DNA of 40,535 nt from Vibrio crassostreae 9ZC13 (GCF_000272045.2 NZ_AJYZ02000042.1:39368-79902); one strand, 5' to 3'; counted from the first letter of the stretch, positions 24,887 through 33,271 are shown. The notes: a model not told the origin generated them from the letters alone. Made by a program: numbers and translations.

Positions 24887-26059
24887 ATGAACATCAAACA
24901 GTTAAAAGTACCTGCTACCTATATGCGGGGCGGAACAAGCAAAGGTGTTTTCTTCAACTTAAGTGACTTACCTGAAGCTGCGCAAGTTGCCGGAGAAGCT
25001 CGAGACGCATTACTTCTGCGCGTGATTGGTAGTCCAGATCCTTATGGCAAACAAACCGATGGCATGGGTGGCGCAACATCCAGCACCAGTAAAACCGTGA
25101 TTGTTTCGAAAAGTAGTAAAGCCGATCACGATGTTGATTACCTATTCGGCCAAGTAGCAATAGACAAGCCGTTCGTTGATTGGAGCGGTAACTGCGGCAA
25201 TCTGTCTGCTGCAGTGGGCCCATTTGCTATTCATAGTGGCCTAGTCGACTCGAATCGTATTCCAGAAAACGGCGTGGTCGAGGTGCGAGTATGGCAAGTG
25301 AACATAGAGAAAACCATTATTGTTCATGTACCTATCGCTGGTGGTGAAGTCCAAGAGTTGGGTGACTTTGAGCTCGATGGTGTCACTTTCCCCGCCGCTG
25401 AGATCCAAGTTGATTTTCTAGACCCAGCCGATGCGAGTGGTTCAATGTTTCCGACAGGGAATGTTGTCGATTTTTTAGATGTTCCAGATCTGGGTTGCAT
25501 CAAAGCGACATATATCGATGCAGGGATACCAACCATTTTTGTTGATGCTGAAGCTGTGGGCTATCAAGGCACAGAGCTTCAATCGGATATTAACAGTGAT
25601 ACCAATGCCTTGGCTCTGTTTGAATCCATTCGAGCACATGGTGCAGTCGCGATGCGCCTTATCGATTCCCTAGAGCAAGCAGAATCACGCCAACATACAC
25701 CTAAAGTTGCGTTTGTTGCTAAGCCTCAAGCGTACCAAGCCTCAAGTGGTAAATCGGTTGCTGTTGAAGATACTGACCTTCTTGTGCGTGCTTTGTCTAT
25801 GGGGCAACTGCACCATGCCATGATGGGTACGGCTGCGGTTGCTATTGCTTCAGCGGCAAGTGTTCCTGGCACCTTAGTGAACTTGGCAGCCGGTGAGGGA
25901 AGTCGTGATTTCGTGACCTTTGGACACCCGTCAGGAACCTTAAAGGTAGGTGCGAAAGCGCTGCAGGCCGAAAGTGGGTGGAAAATAGAGAGGGCGATTA
26001 TGAGTCGTAGTGCCCGAGTGATCATGGAAGGTGCCATTCGTGTGCCTTTTCCCAAGTAA
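24887..26059 (+). CDS. prpF: AcnD-accessory protein / aconitate isomerase PrpF
   Basis: Diaminopimelate-epimerase-like fold protein required with AcnD for 2-methylcitrate conversion; known to act as an aconitate-type isomerase. 390 residues, normal length. Family motifs: TYMRGGTSKGVFFNL at 11-25, GGATSSTSKTVIV near 60-72, SGNCGNLSAAVGPFAI near 100-115 and HPSGTLKVG near 345. A strong ribosome-binding site (TAGGAG) lies before the ATG, and the 9-bp gap after acnD shows cotranscription and paired function. Confidence 0.95.
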   Translation: MNIKQLKVPATYMRGGTSKGVFFNLSDLPEAAQVAGEARDALLLRVIGSPDPYGKQTDGMGGATSSTSKTVIVSKSSKADHDVDYLFGQVAIDKPFVDWSGNCGNLSAAVGPFAIHSGLVDSNRIPENGVVEVRVWQVNIEKTIIVHVPIAGGEVQELGDFELDGVTFPAAEIQVDFLDPADASGSMFPTGNVVDFLDVPDLGCIKATYIDAGIPTIFVDAEAVGYQGTELQSDINSDTNALALFESIRAHGAVAMRLIDSLEQAESRQHTPKVAFVAKPQAYQASSGKSVAVEDTDLLVRALSMGQLHHAMMGTAAVAIASAASVPGTLVNLAAGEGSRDFVTFGHPSGTLKVGAKALQAESGWKIERAIMSRSARVIMEGAIRVPFPK

Positions 26060-26067
26060 AGCGATTG

Positions 26068-26091
26068 TCGTGAACGGTTAAATGTTCACGA
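26068..26091 (+). other. Hairpin in the prpF-prpE gap
   Basis: TCGTGAAC pairs with GTTCACGA around an 8-nt loop, shortly after the prpF stop and without a T-tract. Probably an intercistronic mRNA element. Confidence 0.5.
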
Positions 26092-26177
26092 ATACAACGC
26101 TGAGAAAAGAGTGCACCCAAGTGAAACTGTTAAAAGCTAGTCGCTTGGACTAATGGATAAATCATGGAGGAGGCACT

Positions 26178-28082
26178 ATGTCTGCTACGAATCGAATGAC
26201 TAGAAAAACAGATTACATCACCGAGTATCAATGGGCGAGGGAAGACCCAAATTCGTTTTGGGAAACACAATCACAAGCGATAGATTGGTTTGAACCACCA
26301 AAAACGATATTACAAACTGACGATAACGGAATTGAGCGTTGGTTTCCTGATGGGGTGATGAACACCTGCTGGCTCGCGCTGGATTATCATTGTGAAAATG
26401 GGCGAGGTGACAATACCGCACTGATTTACGACTCTCCAGTTACAGGAACTCAATCCTCGTACACTTACAATCAATTGCGTAACCAAGTGGCTAAAGTCGC
26501 TGGTATGTTAGCCACGCAAGGCGTTACCAAAGGTGATCGTGTGGTGATCTACATGCCAATGATTCCTGAAGCGGCGATGGCAATGTTGGCCTGTGCACGA
26601 CTAGGTGCGGTGCATTCGGTGGTGTTTGGTGGTTTTGCCCCTCATGAGCTTGCCGTTCGAATTGAAGATGCCGAGCCCAAGGTGTTGATTACTGCATCCT
26701 GCGGTGTCGAGATAAATAAAGTCCTGCCATATAAGCCGATGGTCGATCGCGCGATCATGGACAGCCGATGGAAGCCTGAGAAAGTGGTGGTATTCCAAAG
26801 AGAGCAGTCTCTAGCCGAATTGAACAACGAACGTGATGTACTTTGGCAGCAAGCTGTTGAGGATGCTTTGCCTCACGTATGTGTGCCTGTTCTAGCGACT
26901 GACCCACTATATATCTTGTATACATCAGGGACGACGGGTAAGCCAAAAGGCGTGGTGCGCGATAATGGTGGTCATGCGGTCGCGATGAAATACTCGATGA
27001 GCACTATCTACGATATGCCGCAAGATGGTGTGTTTTGGGCGGCTTCTGATGTCGGCTGGGTAGTGGGGCATTCCTATATTGTGTATGCGCCATTGATTCA
27101 TGGTTGCACAACCATCTTGTTTGAAGGAAAGCCAGTTAGAACGCCAGATCCGGGGGCATTCTGGCGTGTGTGTGAAGAGTACAACGTCGATGTGTTATTT
27201 TCTGCGCCAACGGCATTTAGAGCTATCAAGAAAGAAGATCCTGAAGGCGAGTTACTCACCAAGTATGACTTATCATCGCTCAAGTCGATTTTTATGGCGG
27301 GAGAGCGTTTGGACCCGCCAACATTGGATTGGGTTGAGTCTCATACCAATAAACCGGTTATTGACCACTGGTGGCAAACCGAAACGGGTTGGGCTATTTC
27401 TGCCAATCCGACAGGGCTGGAATCTTTGCCAGTGAAAGCAGGTTCTTCAACTAAGCCTGTGCCCGGTTACCAAGTCGAGATTCTTAATGAATTGGGTGAA
27501 ACGGCACAGCCTAATCAGCAAGGCTTTGTTGCACTCAAACGTCCACTACCACCCGGTTGTCTGCCAACGGTTTGGCGTAATCATGATCGATTTGAATCTG
27601 GCTATCTGAGCCAATTCCCAGGCTATTATGTTTCTGGGGACGGTGGCTATCTCGATGAAGATGGGTATCTATTTATTATGGGCCGTATCGACGATGTGAT
27701 AAACGTAGCGGGACACCGTCTGTCGACTGGAGAAATGGAAGAGATCGTGGGTGGTCACCCAGCCATTGCAGAATGTGCGGTAGTCGGGATTCACGATGAC
27801 TTGAAAGGACAACTTCCTTTAGGTCTAGTTGTGTTAAAAGATGGCGTAAAAGTCGATGGCATTGAGTTGCAAAGGGAATTGGTTGGCAAGGTTCGTAATG
27901 AGATCGGCGCGGTAGCTTGTTTTAAGCAAGCCTTGGTTGTTGAGAGGTTACCTAAGACACGCTCAGGTAAGATCTTACGTAGAACGATCCGGCAGATCGC
28001 AGAAGGTGAACAATATGTGGTGCCTTCAACTATTGACGACCCTACCAGCTTAACTGAAATTGCTGAAAAGCTCGGCAAATAG
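26178..28082 (+). CDS. prpE: Propionyl-CoA synthetase (acyl-adenylate forming)
   Basis: Activates propionate to propionyl-CoA through an acyl-AMP intermediate, feeding PrpC. 634 residues, normal for PrpE. Adenylation motifs: YTSGTTGKPKGVVRDNGGH near 250-268, WWQTETGW near 398-405, SGDGGYLDEDGY and GRIDDVINVAGHRLSTGEME. The C-terminal acetylation-prone lysine lies in KTRSGKILRRTIR near 598-610. The N-terminal WAREDPNSFW and IDWFEPP segments are typical of the Acs/PrpE group. A very strong ribosome-binding site (GGAGGAGG) lies before the ATG. A propionate rather than acetate preference is inferred from context. It is the last gene of the operon. Confidence 0.94.
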   Translation: MSATNRMTRKTDYITEYQWAREDPNSFWETQSQAIDWFEPPKTILQTDDNGIERWFPDGVMNTCWLALDYHCENGRGDNTALIYDSPVTGTQSSYTYNQLRNQVAKVAGMLATQGVTKGDRVVIYMPMIPEAAMAMLACARLGAVHSVVFGGFAPHELAVRIEDAEPKVLITASCGVEINKVLPYKPMVDRAIMDSRWKPEKVVVFQREQSLAELNNERDVLWQQAVEDALPHVCVPVLATDPLYILYTSGTTGKPKGVVRDNGGHAVAMKYSMSTIYDMPQDGVFWAASDVGWVVGHSYIVYAPLIHGCTTILFEGKPVRTPDPGAFWRVCEEYNVDVLFSAPTAFRAIKKEDPEGELLTKYDLSSLKSIFMAGERLDPPTLDWVESHTNKPVIDHWWQTETGWAISANPTGLESLPVKAGSSTKPVPGYQVEILNELGETAQPNQQGFVALKRPLPPGCLPTVWRNHDRFESGYLSQFPGYYVSGDGGYLDEDGYLFIMGRIDDVINVAGHRLSTGEMEEIVGGHPAIAECAVVGIHDDLKGQLPLGLVVLKDGVKVDGIELQRELVGKVRNEIGAVACFKQALVVERLPKTRSGKILRRTIRQIAEGEQYVVPSTIDDPTSLTEIAEKLGK

Positions 28083-28193
28083 ACGTCGCAGTTTAGGTAA
28101 TCTCACCTTCGGCTTGTTGATTTATACATAATCCGGCGTGATGGTTTACCTAAACTCTACTTTATTCATCCGCTTATCCATTGCGTTTACTAT

Positions 28194-28229
28194 GACCTCA
28201 TTATGAGTCCCACATATTGAGGTCTTTTT
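28194..28229 (+). terminator. Hairpin with T5 tail overlapping the next gene's ribosome-binding site
   Basis: GACCTCA pairs with TGAGGTC around a 17-nt loop and is followed by TTTTT and then the ATG of the next gene. It could end the prp operon. The same 3' arm carries GAGG, the only Shine-Dalgarno candidate for 28230-28676, so structure and translation start are in conflict. Confidence 0.5.
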
Positions 28230-28676
28230 ATGCGAGCTTACTTTTTGTTGATTGCTTTATTGGTCAGTGGTGTTGCTAGTGCCAGTATTTCAAAGGATGA
28301 AGCGAGTAGAGCGTTGTTAGAGCCATTGAGTCATCCCAAGATATTTAAATGTGTGTCCAAGACTGGCGTCGATCTCTATCAAGCAGTTTTTGATATGGGC
28401 GTGGGGTATGAAGCCGATCCGATTAACTCGAAGATGATCGTTAATTCAAGGAAAGGTCGCTACGAATATCAAATCTTAGGCGCGGTAAGGTCTGAAAGAG
28501 CCGGTGAAATTGTTGTGTTAACTCGTCATGTGGGAGACGGTGTCAAAGTAGCCGCTATGATTGATGACGAAAATGGCAAGATACTGGGGATCGGCGATAA
28601 AAATCATTATCGAGATTGCGGTGTTAGGCCACCACCTAGCGCAGAAAACGTGCAAAACTTTTGGTCTAAAGGCTAA
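28230..28676 (+). CDS. Exported protein of unknown function, 148 aa
   Basis: I do not recognise this family. It has a clean signal peptide (MRAYFLLIALLVSGVASAS, cleavage near 18) and no lipobox, so it should be periplasmic. The mature part, about 130 residues, looks like a small alpha/beta domain with two cysteines (FKCVSKTG and YRDCGVRPP) that could form a disulfide. It ends in a proline-rich stretch. The GAGG ribosome-binding site 8 bp before the ATG lies in the 3' arm of a hairpin. A strong terminator follows. It follows the prp operon but nothing connects it functionally to propionate use. Confidence 0.8.
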   Translation: MRAYFLLIALLVSGVASASISKDEASRALLEPLSHPKIFKCVSKTGVDLYQAVFDMGVGYEADPINSKMIVNSRKGRYEYQILGAVRSERAGEIVVLTRHVGDGVKVAAMIDDENGKILGIGDKNHYRDCGVRPPPSAENVQNFWSKG

Positions 28677-28717
28677 GAGATATGTGAAAGGCAAGAATTA
28701 TAGAGAAAGCGCGATTG

Positions 28718-28744
28718 AGGCGACCTTATTGGTCGCCTTTTTTG
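28718..28744 (+). terminator. Rho-independent terminator
   Basis: AGGCGACC pairs with GGTCGCCT around a TTATT loop, with a T-tract after it. It ends the transcript of the exported protein gene. Confidence 0.9.
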
Positions 28745-28912
28745 TTGGTGAGGATAAAGCGAGCTCAAAGCTATATATCATTAATCAGTTATGCGATGGC
28801 TGAATAATACATAGCTGAACATGATGTATCGTCTAAACGTGGCTTTATTTATCTTATTAACGGCTCTGCTTAAGATGGTTCTACTCAAAACGAAGAACTA
28901 AGCGAGACTCCT

Positions 28913-29314
28913 ATGAAATTCACTAAACCTTTTCTTTTAGCGACACTGATTGTGACTCTTTCTGGTTGCGCATCACCAGCAATGGATAACGAAAATGAGA
29001 ATGCTGCACGTAATCGTGGTGCTGTGGGTGGTGCTTTATTAGGAGCGACAGCAGGCGCTCTAACTGGAGATGCGAGCTTAGCCGCGAAGGGTGCTGCATT
29101 GGGTGGTGTGACTGGTGGTGTTGCTGGTTCAATGAAAGATACGGATGATGCAAGAAACGCACAACGAACCCAAGTTACTGCCGATGGTCTAGCGCAAGAC
29201 AATCGCACCGATGCAGAAAAGCGAGTTGCTGAAGTAGAGGCTGAAATTAAGCTTATTGAACTAGAACAACAGCTTGCTGAACTCAAAGAAGAGAAAGAAG
29301 ATAACGGTGCATAA
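28913..29314 (+). CDS. Glycine-zipper lipoprotein
   Basis: Predicted lipoprotein, 133 residues. The signal sequence ends in the lipobox LSGC with Cys19, so it is probably anchored in the outer membrane. Residues about 35-75 form a glycine-zipper segment (GAVGGALLGATAGALTG, then GAALGGVTGGVAGS) of the kind seen in SlyB- or OmpA-associated small lipoproteins. Residues about 95-130 are a highly charged helix, probably a coiled coil (EKRVAEVEAEIKLIELEQQL). It has a weak ribosome-binding site, its own promoter region and a terminator, so it is monocistronic. The role is likely envelope structural; no catalytic function is expected. Confidence 0.85.
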   Translation: MKFTKPFLLATLIVTLSGCASPAMDNENENAARNRGAVGGALLGATAGALTGDASLAAKGAALGGVTGGVAGSMKDTDDARNAQRTQVTADGLAQDNRTDAEKRVAEVEAEIKLIELEQQLAELKEEKEDNGA

Positions 29315-29391
29315 AGCTGAAGCTACAGCAAAAACCACAGCAAAAACCATAGCTTCGATATTCGTTTAATTCAAAATCATTCAAACAGAAT

Positions 29392-29414
29392 GGCCACGTA
29401 ATGTGGCCGTTTTT
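29392..29414 (+). terminator. Rho-independent terminator of the lipoprotein gene
   Basis: GGCCAC pairs with GTGGCC around GTAAT, followed by GTTTTT. It lies about 80 bp after the stop codon. Confidence 0.85.
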
Positions 29415-29529
29415 GTATCTAAAATACACACTTCAAACAATGAATTAATTCAATAACTTGTATAGATACTCACGCCAAGTAAACTAGACTCAGTTTAGAT
29501 ATTAATTTGGTTTGAGAAGCGCAATAGTC

Positions 29530-30009
29530 ATGAATGTCACCTTAAGGGCCGCAAAGCACGCGGATTTAGAACAACTTAACGAGTTAATGTTCGATCTCCA
29601 CCATCACCACCACCTTGCTAGCCCAGAGCACTTTAAAACGGCAGAAGAGATTGAGCAGGAAAAAAGCATTGCACGATACTTGGATGACCCTGAATGTTTG
29701 GTTTATGTGGCATTAAAAGGAGAGCTCATTGTTGGCTTTATCTCTGGGCATTTTTGTGAGCTTATCTCAACGGTCAGCAAACCAGTGCCGATGGGAAGTG
29801 TCGATGAACTGTTTGTCTTGCCTGATTATCGAAAAGAATCGATTGCTGAAAAGTTGTTTAACAAAGTTGAAAGTACTTTTGATGATTATGGGGTTGAACA
29901 AGTCTTTGTAGAAGTTTGGGACTTTAACTCGCCTGCCAAGGACTTCTATCAAAAAATGGGGTTCACACCTCACATTCAATGGATGAGGAAGGCTTTGCAC
30001 AAAACGTAG
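29530..30009 (+). CDS. GNAT-family N-acetyltransferase
   Basis: Acyl-CoA-dependent N-acetyltransferase of unknown substrate, 159 residues, cytoplasmic. It begins with the typical VTLRAAKHADLEQLNELM. The acetyl-CoA-binding region is VDELFVLPDYRKESIAEKLF (the R/Q-x-x-G/A loop is replaced by RKESIA). The final part, VFVEVWDFNSPAKDFYQKMG, is the usual GNAT C-terminal motif (N-x-x-A-x-x-F-Y-x-x-x-G-F). The loop has Glu-Ser where glycines are common, a small departure. I chose ATG 29530 over an in-frame TTG at 29512. An unusual His-rich stretch (HHHHH near residue 20) is visible. Confidence 0.87.
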   Translation: MNVTLRAAKHADLEQLNELMFDLHHHHHLASPEHFKTAEEIEQEKSIARYLDDPECLVYVALKGELIVGFISGHFCELISTVSKPVPMGSVDELFVLPDYRKESIAEKLFNKVESTFDDYGVEQVFVEVWDFNSPAKDFYQKMGFTPHIQWMRKALHKT

Positions 30010-30095
30010 ACAGCGATTTTGTGTGGCTTTGATTACAATAGTTCAACTGCAACAGCAGTCTTCAATATTCTTCTATTATTTTTTAGGTAAACTCG

Positions 30096-31508
30096 TTGGT
30101 TATTCGATATTTATTAGTTTTCATACTGTCTCTTTTGAGTACTACTTCCGCTTGGGCAAACGACACTTTGCCCGATCATATCGCGGGCGCCTTGTGTGTA
30201 GTACGTGCTGATAACCAAATCGTGTTGGTTGATGAGTTGATCACCGGTCAATTGTCTCTACCGGGAGGCACTGTTGTTTCAGGTGAGCCGCCAGCCGTCG
30301 CGGCGCAACGTGAAACGTGGGAAGAGGCTGGTTTGTCGGTAACGGTCGGTGATGTGCTAGGTTATACCGACAGTGCCGTCGTGTTTGATTGTATTTCTGA
30401 CTCTGAAGTGATCAGTTACAAGGCTCGAAATGAGTTAGGTGGCTTTGAGCTGCCGATTTGGTTTGCTCCTCATTATGGCGTGGAAGTCAGCCGAGCGATG
30501 TTACTTCCTCCTACTGAATTGCAAGATCACCAATACCGCTACCCAGAACAGTGGTCTGAGATTAACGAGCTGTTTTTATCTGCGACAGATCAACCGGTGA
30601 CGTATGTGACTGAGCTGGTGGGCGCGGCACCCAAAGTCCATCAAGTTGAATTAAATTGGATTGTGTCACTTCAAAACACGTTCGATAAGATGCCAAGCGT
30701 ATTTGCGAATACTGTGCTTTTGACTGACTTGTTGGCCAAGCCATGGGTCTTCATTGTGATATTGCCGTTAATTGCTTGGTACTTTGGCCGTAACTTCGCG
30801 TTGAAGTTTGGCTTCACTTTGATCTCGGTGACACTACTTACTTTAATCGCGCACCAAGGTTTTGGTTTTCCACGTCCACACGCTTACTTGCCAACATTGA
30901 AACTGGTGATGAGCAGTGGGTATAGTTTTCCAAGTCTGTTGGCTGCCTTGTGGGTCAGTTTAACCTTGTTAGTCTTTTGGAAACTAAAGCGCCTCTTGGA
31001 GCAAAAAGCCATTCTGGTAGTGCTCGCTGGCCTGCTGTGGATCATGCTATTTAAGTCTTATTCAGGTAGTGCGTTTTTTAGTGATGTATTAATGGGTGGC
31101 GTATTAGGCGCTTTAACGACGTGGCATATCGTGAGATTAGACGCGAAACCGGATGTTGATATTAGCGCCTTATTGAGTTCTAAAGGTGTTTGGTGGGCAT
31201 TGTGCTTACTGTCGATTGTTCTGACGGTGATATGGCCACTGCCAACATTCTCATTCTGGGTGGCGATTTTGATGACGATTGCATGCCTAGTGACGTTAAC
31301 AGACTCGAAACCTTTGGTTGGTCAGTTCTCATTCAAGATCGTTCTTGGAGTGATGGCGATGTTGTTAGCGGGAAATCTGCTGATTAGCTGGGCTGGAAGC
31401 TTTGTCTCTTTCAGCGGTATTGCTTCATTTATTGTTGAAACGTTACGTTTCCCAATCTTGATTCTGTTTGGTGTGGTGGCATTTCGTCTGCCATGGAAAA
31501 GAGAGTAA
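30096..31508 (+). CDS. Exported Nudix hydrolase fused to a PAP2-like membrane domain
   Basis: 470 residues in two parts. A signal peptide (MVIRYLLVFILSLLSTTSAWA) precedes a Nudix domain (about 28-165) whose Nudix box is complete at 58-80: G58, E64, then RETWEEAGL. The second part (about 205-468) has many membrane helices in a PAP2 phosphatase-like arrangement, but the catalytic residues look lost. The C1 motif keeps RP (260-261) with His for Lys; C2 reads FPSLL instead of PSGH; C3 reads KSYSGSAFFSD, with Ala where the nucleophilic His belongs. The start must be TTG 30096 (AGGT upstream), because a stop lies in frame 12 bp before it. The family is often annotated as bifunctional; here only the Nudix half looks active. 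Substrate unknown. Confidence 0.85.
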   Translation: MVIRYLLVFILSLLSTTSAWANDTLPDHIAGALCVVRADNQIVLVDELITGQLSLPGGTVVSGEPPAVAAQRETWEEAGLSVTVGDVLGYTDSAVVFDCISDSEVISYKARNELGGFELPIWFAPHYGVEVSRAMLLPPTELQDHQYRYPEQWSEINELFLSATDQPVTYVTELVGAAPKVHQVELNWIVSLQNTFDKMPSVFANTVLLTDLLAKPWVFIVILPLIAWYFGRNFALKFGFTLISVTLLTLIAHQGFGFPRPHAYLPTLKLVMSSGYSFPSLLAALWVSLTLLVFWKLKRLLEQKAILVVLAGLLWIMLFKSYSGSAFFSDVLMGGVLGALTTWHIVRLDAKPDVDISALLSSKGVWWALCLLSIVLTVIWPLPTFSFWVAILMTIACLVTLTDSKPLVGQFSFKIVLGVMAMLLAGNLLISWAGSFVSFSGIASFIVETLRFPILILFGVVAFRLPWKRE

Positions 31509-31532
31509 GCGACTCGACTAACACAAAATCAA

Positions 31533-31557
31533 AAAGGCTGTGCAGTGCACAGCCTTT
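31533..31557. terminator. Bidirectional terminator
   Basis: AAAGGCTGTGC pairs with GCACAGCCTTT around AGT, with A and T tracts on both sides. It lies between two convergent genes (Nudix/PAP2 on plus, YidA-like on minus) and can serve both. Confidence 0.85.
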
Positions 31558-31608
31558 GTCATTTCTGAAACAAGCAAAAAGTAATTCTTATTAGAACCTG
31601 TTGAGCGT

Positions 31609-32418
31609 TTATGAGTTGAAGATAAACTTCTCAATCGCGACCGCTACACCATGGTCGTCGTTGCTAGCTGTGATGTGATCCGCCAGTTTCTTGGTTTCTT
31701 CCATTGCGTTTTCCATTGCAATGCCAAGGCCTGCGTATTCAAGCATATGGTGATCGTTTTCAGCATCACCCATGCAGATGACTTCTTCCGCTTTAATGCC
31801 TAAGTGTTTCGCTATCGCTTCAATACCGACACCCTTGTTTGATTTCGGGTTTAGGAACTCTAAGAAGAATGGTGCACTTTGTACGATAGTAAACTGAGTC
31901 TTAAGCTCCTGTGGCAACTTACCGATGATTTCAGTCAGCTTGCTTGGTTCAGCGACAATCATAGTTTTGATGATTTCGTGGTCATCTTCTAGTTGAGAAA
32001 AGTCGAACTCGGTTATATCTAAGCAATTAATACGCGCTTCAATACCAGTGTACTCATTGTTCTCAGGTGTGATTAAGCCGTGGATCTTGCTGAAAGCATG
32101 GACATAACCACCAAGCTGTCCAGCGAGGGCAGCAATCTCTTTTGCGGCTTTACCGTTGCTGATCTCACTGTGAATGATCTCTTTTGTCGATACGTTCTGA
32201 ACCATAGAGCCGTTGTAGAAGAGTACAAAGTCATCTTCGCCGTCAATCGAAAGCTCATCTAATTTGCTTTGCATGCCTTCTAAAGGGCGACCAGAAGCGA
32301 GAACTACTTTCACACCTGCAGCTCGTGCTTTGGCGATTGCGTCTTTGTTCTCTTGAGAAATCACTTTTTCACTGTTGAGTAGTGTGCCATCCATATCAAG
32401 AGCAATCAGTTTGTACAT
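31609..32418 (-). CDS. yidA: HAD-IIB sugar-phosphate phosphatase, YidA-like
   Basis: Cof-type HAD hydrolase, 269 residues, almost the same length as E. coli YidA. Motif I is DMDGTLLN at 8-15 (nucleophile Asp8, acid/base Asp10), motif II LASGRP near 40-45, motif III a Lys in NPKSNKGVGIEAIAKHLG, and motif IV GDAENDHHMLEYAG near 217-230. The family dephosphorylates sugar phosphates and related small metabolites; the exact substrate is not predictable. A good ribosome-binding site (AAGGA) precedes the ATG. It is monocistronic and divergent from queE. Confidence 0.9.
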   Translation of the reverse strand: MYKLIALDMDGTLLNSEKVISQENKDAIAKARAAGVKVVLASGRPLEGMQSKLDELSIDGEDDFVLFYNGSMVQNVSTKEIIHSEISNGKAAKEIAALAGQLGGYVHAFSKIHGLITPENNEYTGIEARINCLDITEFDFSQLEDDHEIIKTMIVAEPSKLTEIIGKLPQELKTQFTIVQSAPFFLEFLNPKSNKGVGIEAIAKHLGIKAEEVICMGDAENDHHMLEYAGLGIAMENAMEETKKLADHITASNDDHGVAVAIEKFIFNS

Positions 32419-32602
32419 GTTGTTCCTTACTAAAAAATTAAAAGCTAACGAAATCTATGGGCGAAAGGATAAGGGAACTTGAAAGTTCAGGCTAGGGCTT
32501 TGAACAACTCATTTATCAGTACTCATTTGTTTGACCAAAAGGGGGAAGTGCTTTAAGGTCTGCGGTTGATTAATTTCATCAAATGATTGAGCTGAGGGAA
32601 AG

Positions 32603-33271
32603 TTGTACAAGATTAATGAAATGTTTGAAACCATTCAGGGTGAGGGCGTGTTTACTGGCGTTCCCGCTGTTTTTGTTCGTCTGCAAATTTGCCCAGTGGG
32701 CTGTTCTTGGTGTGATACCAAGCAGACCTGGGAAGCGTTGCCAGAAGAGGAAACCAGCCTTGGCGATATTATGGTTAAGACAGAAGATTCACCTACTTGG
32801 TCAGCAATCGATGCACAAGGAATCGTGAATGAATATATCAAGCAAGGTTACACTGCTAAGCACATTGTGATTACTGGTGGTGAGCCATGCATTTATGATC
32901 TTGTTCCTCTTACTGAAGCGTTTGAGCAGCACGGTTGTCGCTGTCAGATTGAGACTAGCGGAACATCAGAAGTTAAAGCCACACCGGACACTTGGGTTAC
33001 GGTGTCACCGAAAGTGGCGATGAAAGCGAAACTGGAAATCTTAGATAGCGCCTTGCAACGTGCTAACGAAATTAAGCATCCAGTAGGTACAAGCAAAGAC
33101 ATCGAACAACTTGACGGTTTATTGGAGCGAGCAGCAGTTCCTAACGACACTGTTATCGCTCTGCAACCAATCAGCCAAAAAGACCGCGCTACTCAGCTTT
33201 GTATTGATACCTGCATTGAGCGCAATTGGCGCTTATCAATACAAACTCACAAATATTTGAGCATCGCATAG
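32603..33271 (+). CDS. queE: 7-carboxy-7-deazaguanine synthase (radical SAM)
   Basis: Converts 6-carboxytetrahydropterin to 7-carboxy-7-deazaguanine on the route to preQ0 and queuosine. 222 residues, the normal gammaproteobacterial size. The radical-SAM cluster Cys are C30, C34 and C37 in ICPVGCSWCDT. The GGEP motif is VITGGEPC near 91-98, and IETSGT follows. The best start is TTG 32603 (GAGGG 6 bp upstream, giving MYKINEMFET). An internal ATG at 32621 would remove six residues. It is followed by queC after 58 bp, and the two act in the same pathway. I saw no preQ1 riboswitch in the leader. Confidence 0.94.
   Translation: MYKINEMFETIQGEGVFTGVPAVFVRLQICPVGCSWCDTKQTWEALPEEETSLGDIMVKTEDSPTWSAIDAQGIVNEYIKQGYTAKHIVITGGEPCIYDLVPLTEAFEQHGCRCQIETSGTSEVKATPDTWVTVSPKVAMKAKLEILDSALQRANEIKHPVGTSKDIEQLDGLLERAAVPNDTVIALQPISQKDRATQLCIDTCIERNWRLSIQTHKYLSIA

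Noticed and set aside
28885..29286. 133-residue minus-strand ORF opposite the lipoprotein gene
   Set aside because: Ser/Ala/Pro-rich composition mirrors the Gly/Ala-rich lipoprotein on the plus strand; a shadow frame.
29323..29350. Short direct repeat of AGCAAAAACCA units
   Set aside because: Only about two and a half copies of a short motif after the lipoprotein stop; likely chance, no CRISPR-like spacing.
32419..32602. preQ1 riboswitch in the queE leader
   Set aside because: I looked for the short preQ1 aptamer pattern (hairpin with C-rich loop and A-rich tail) and did not find it; the region looks unstructured.
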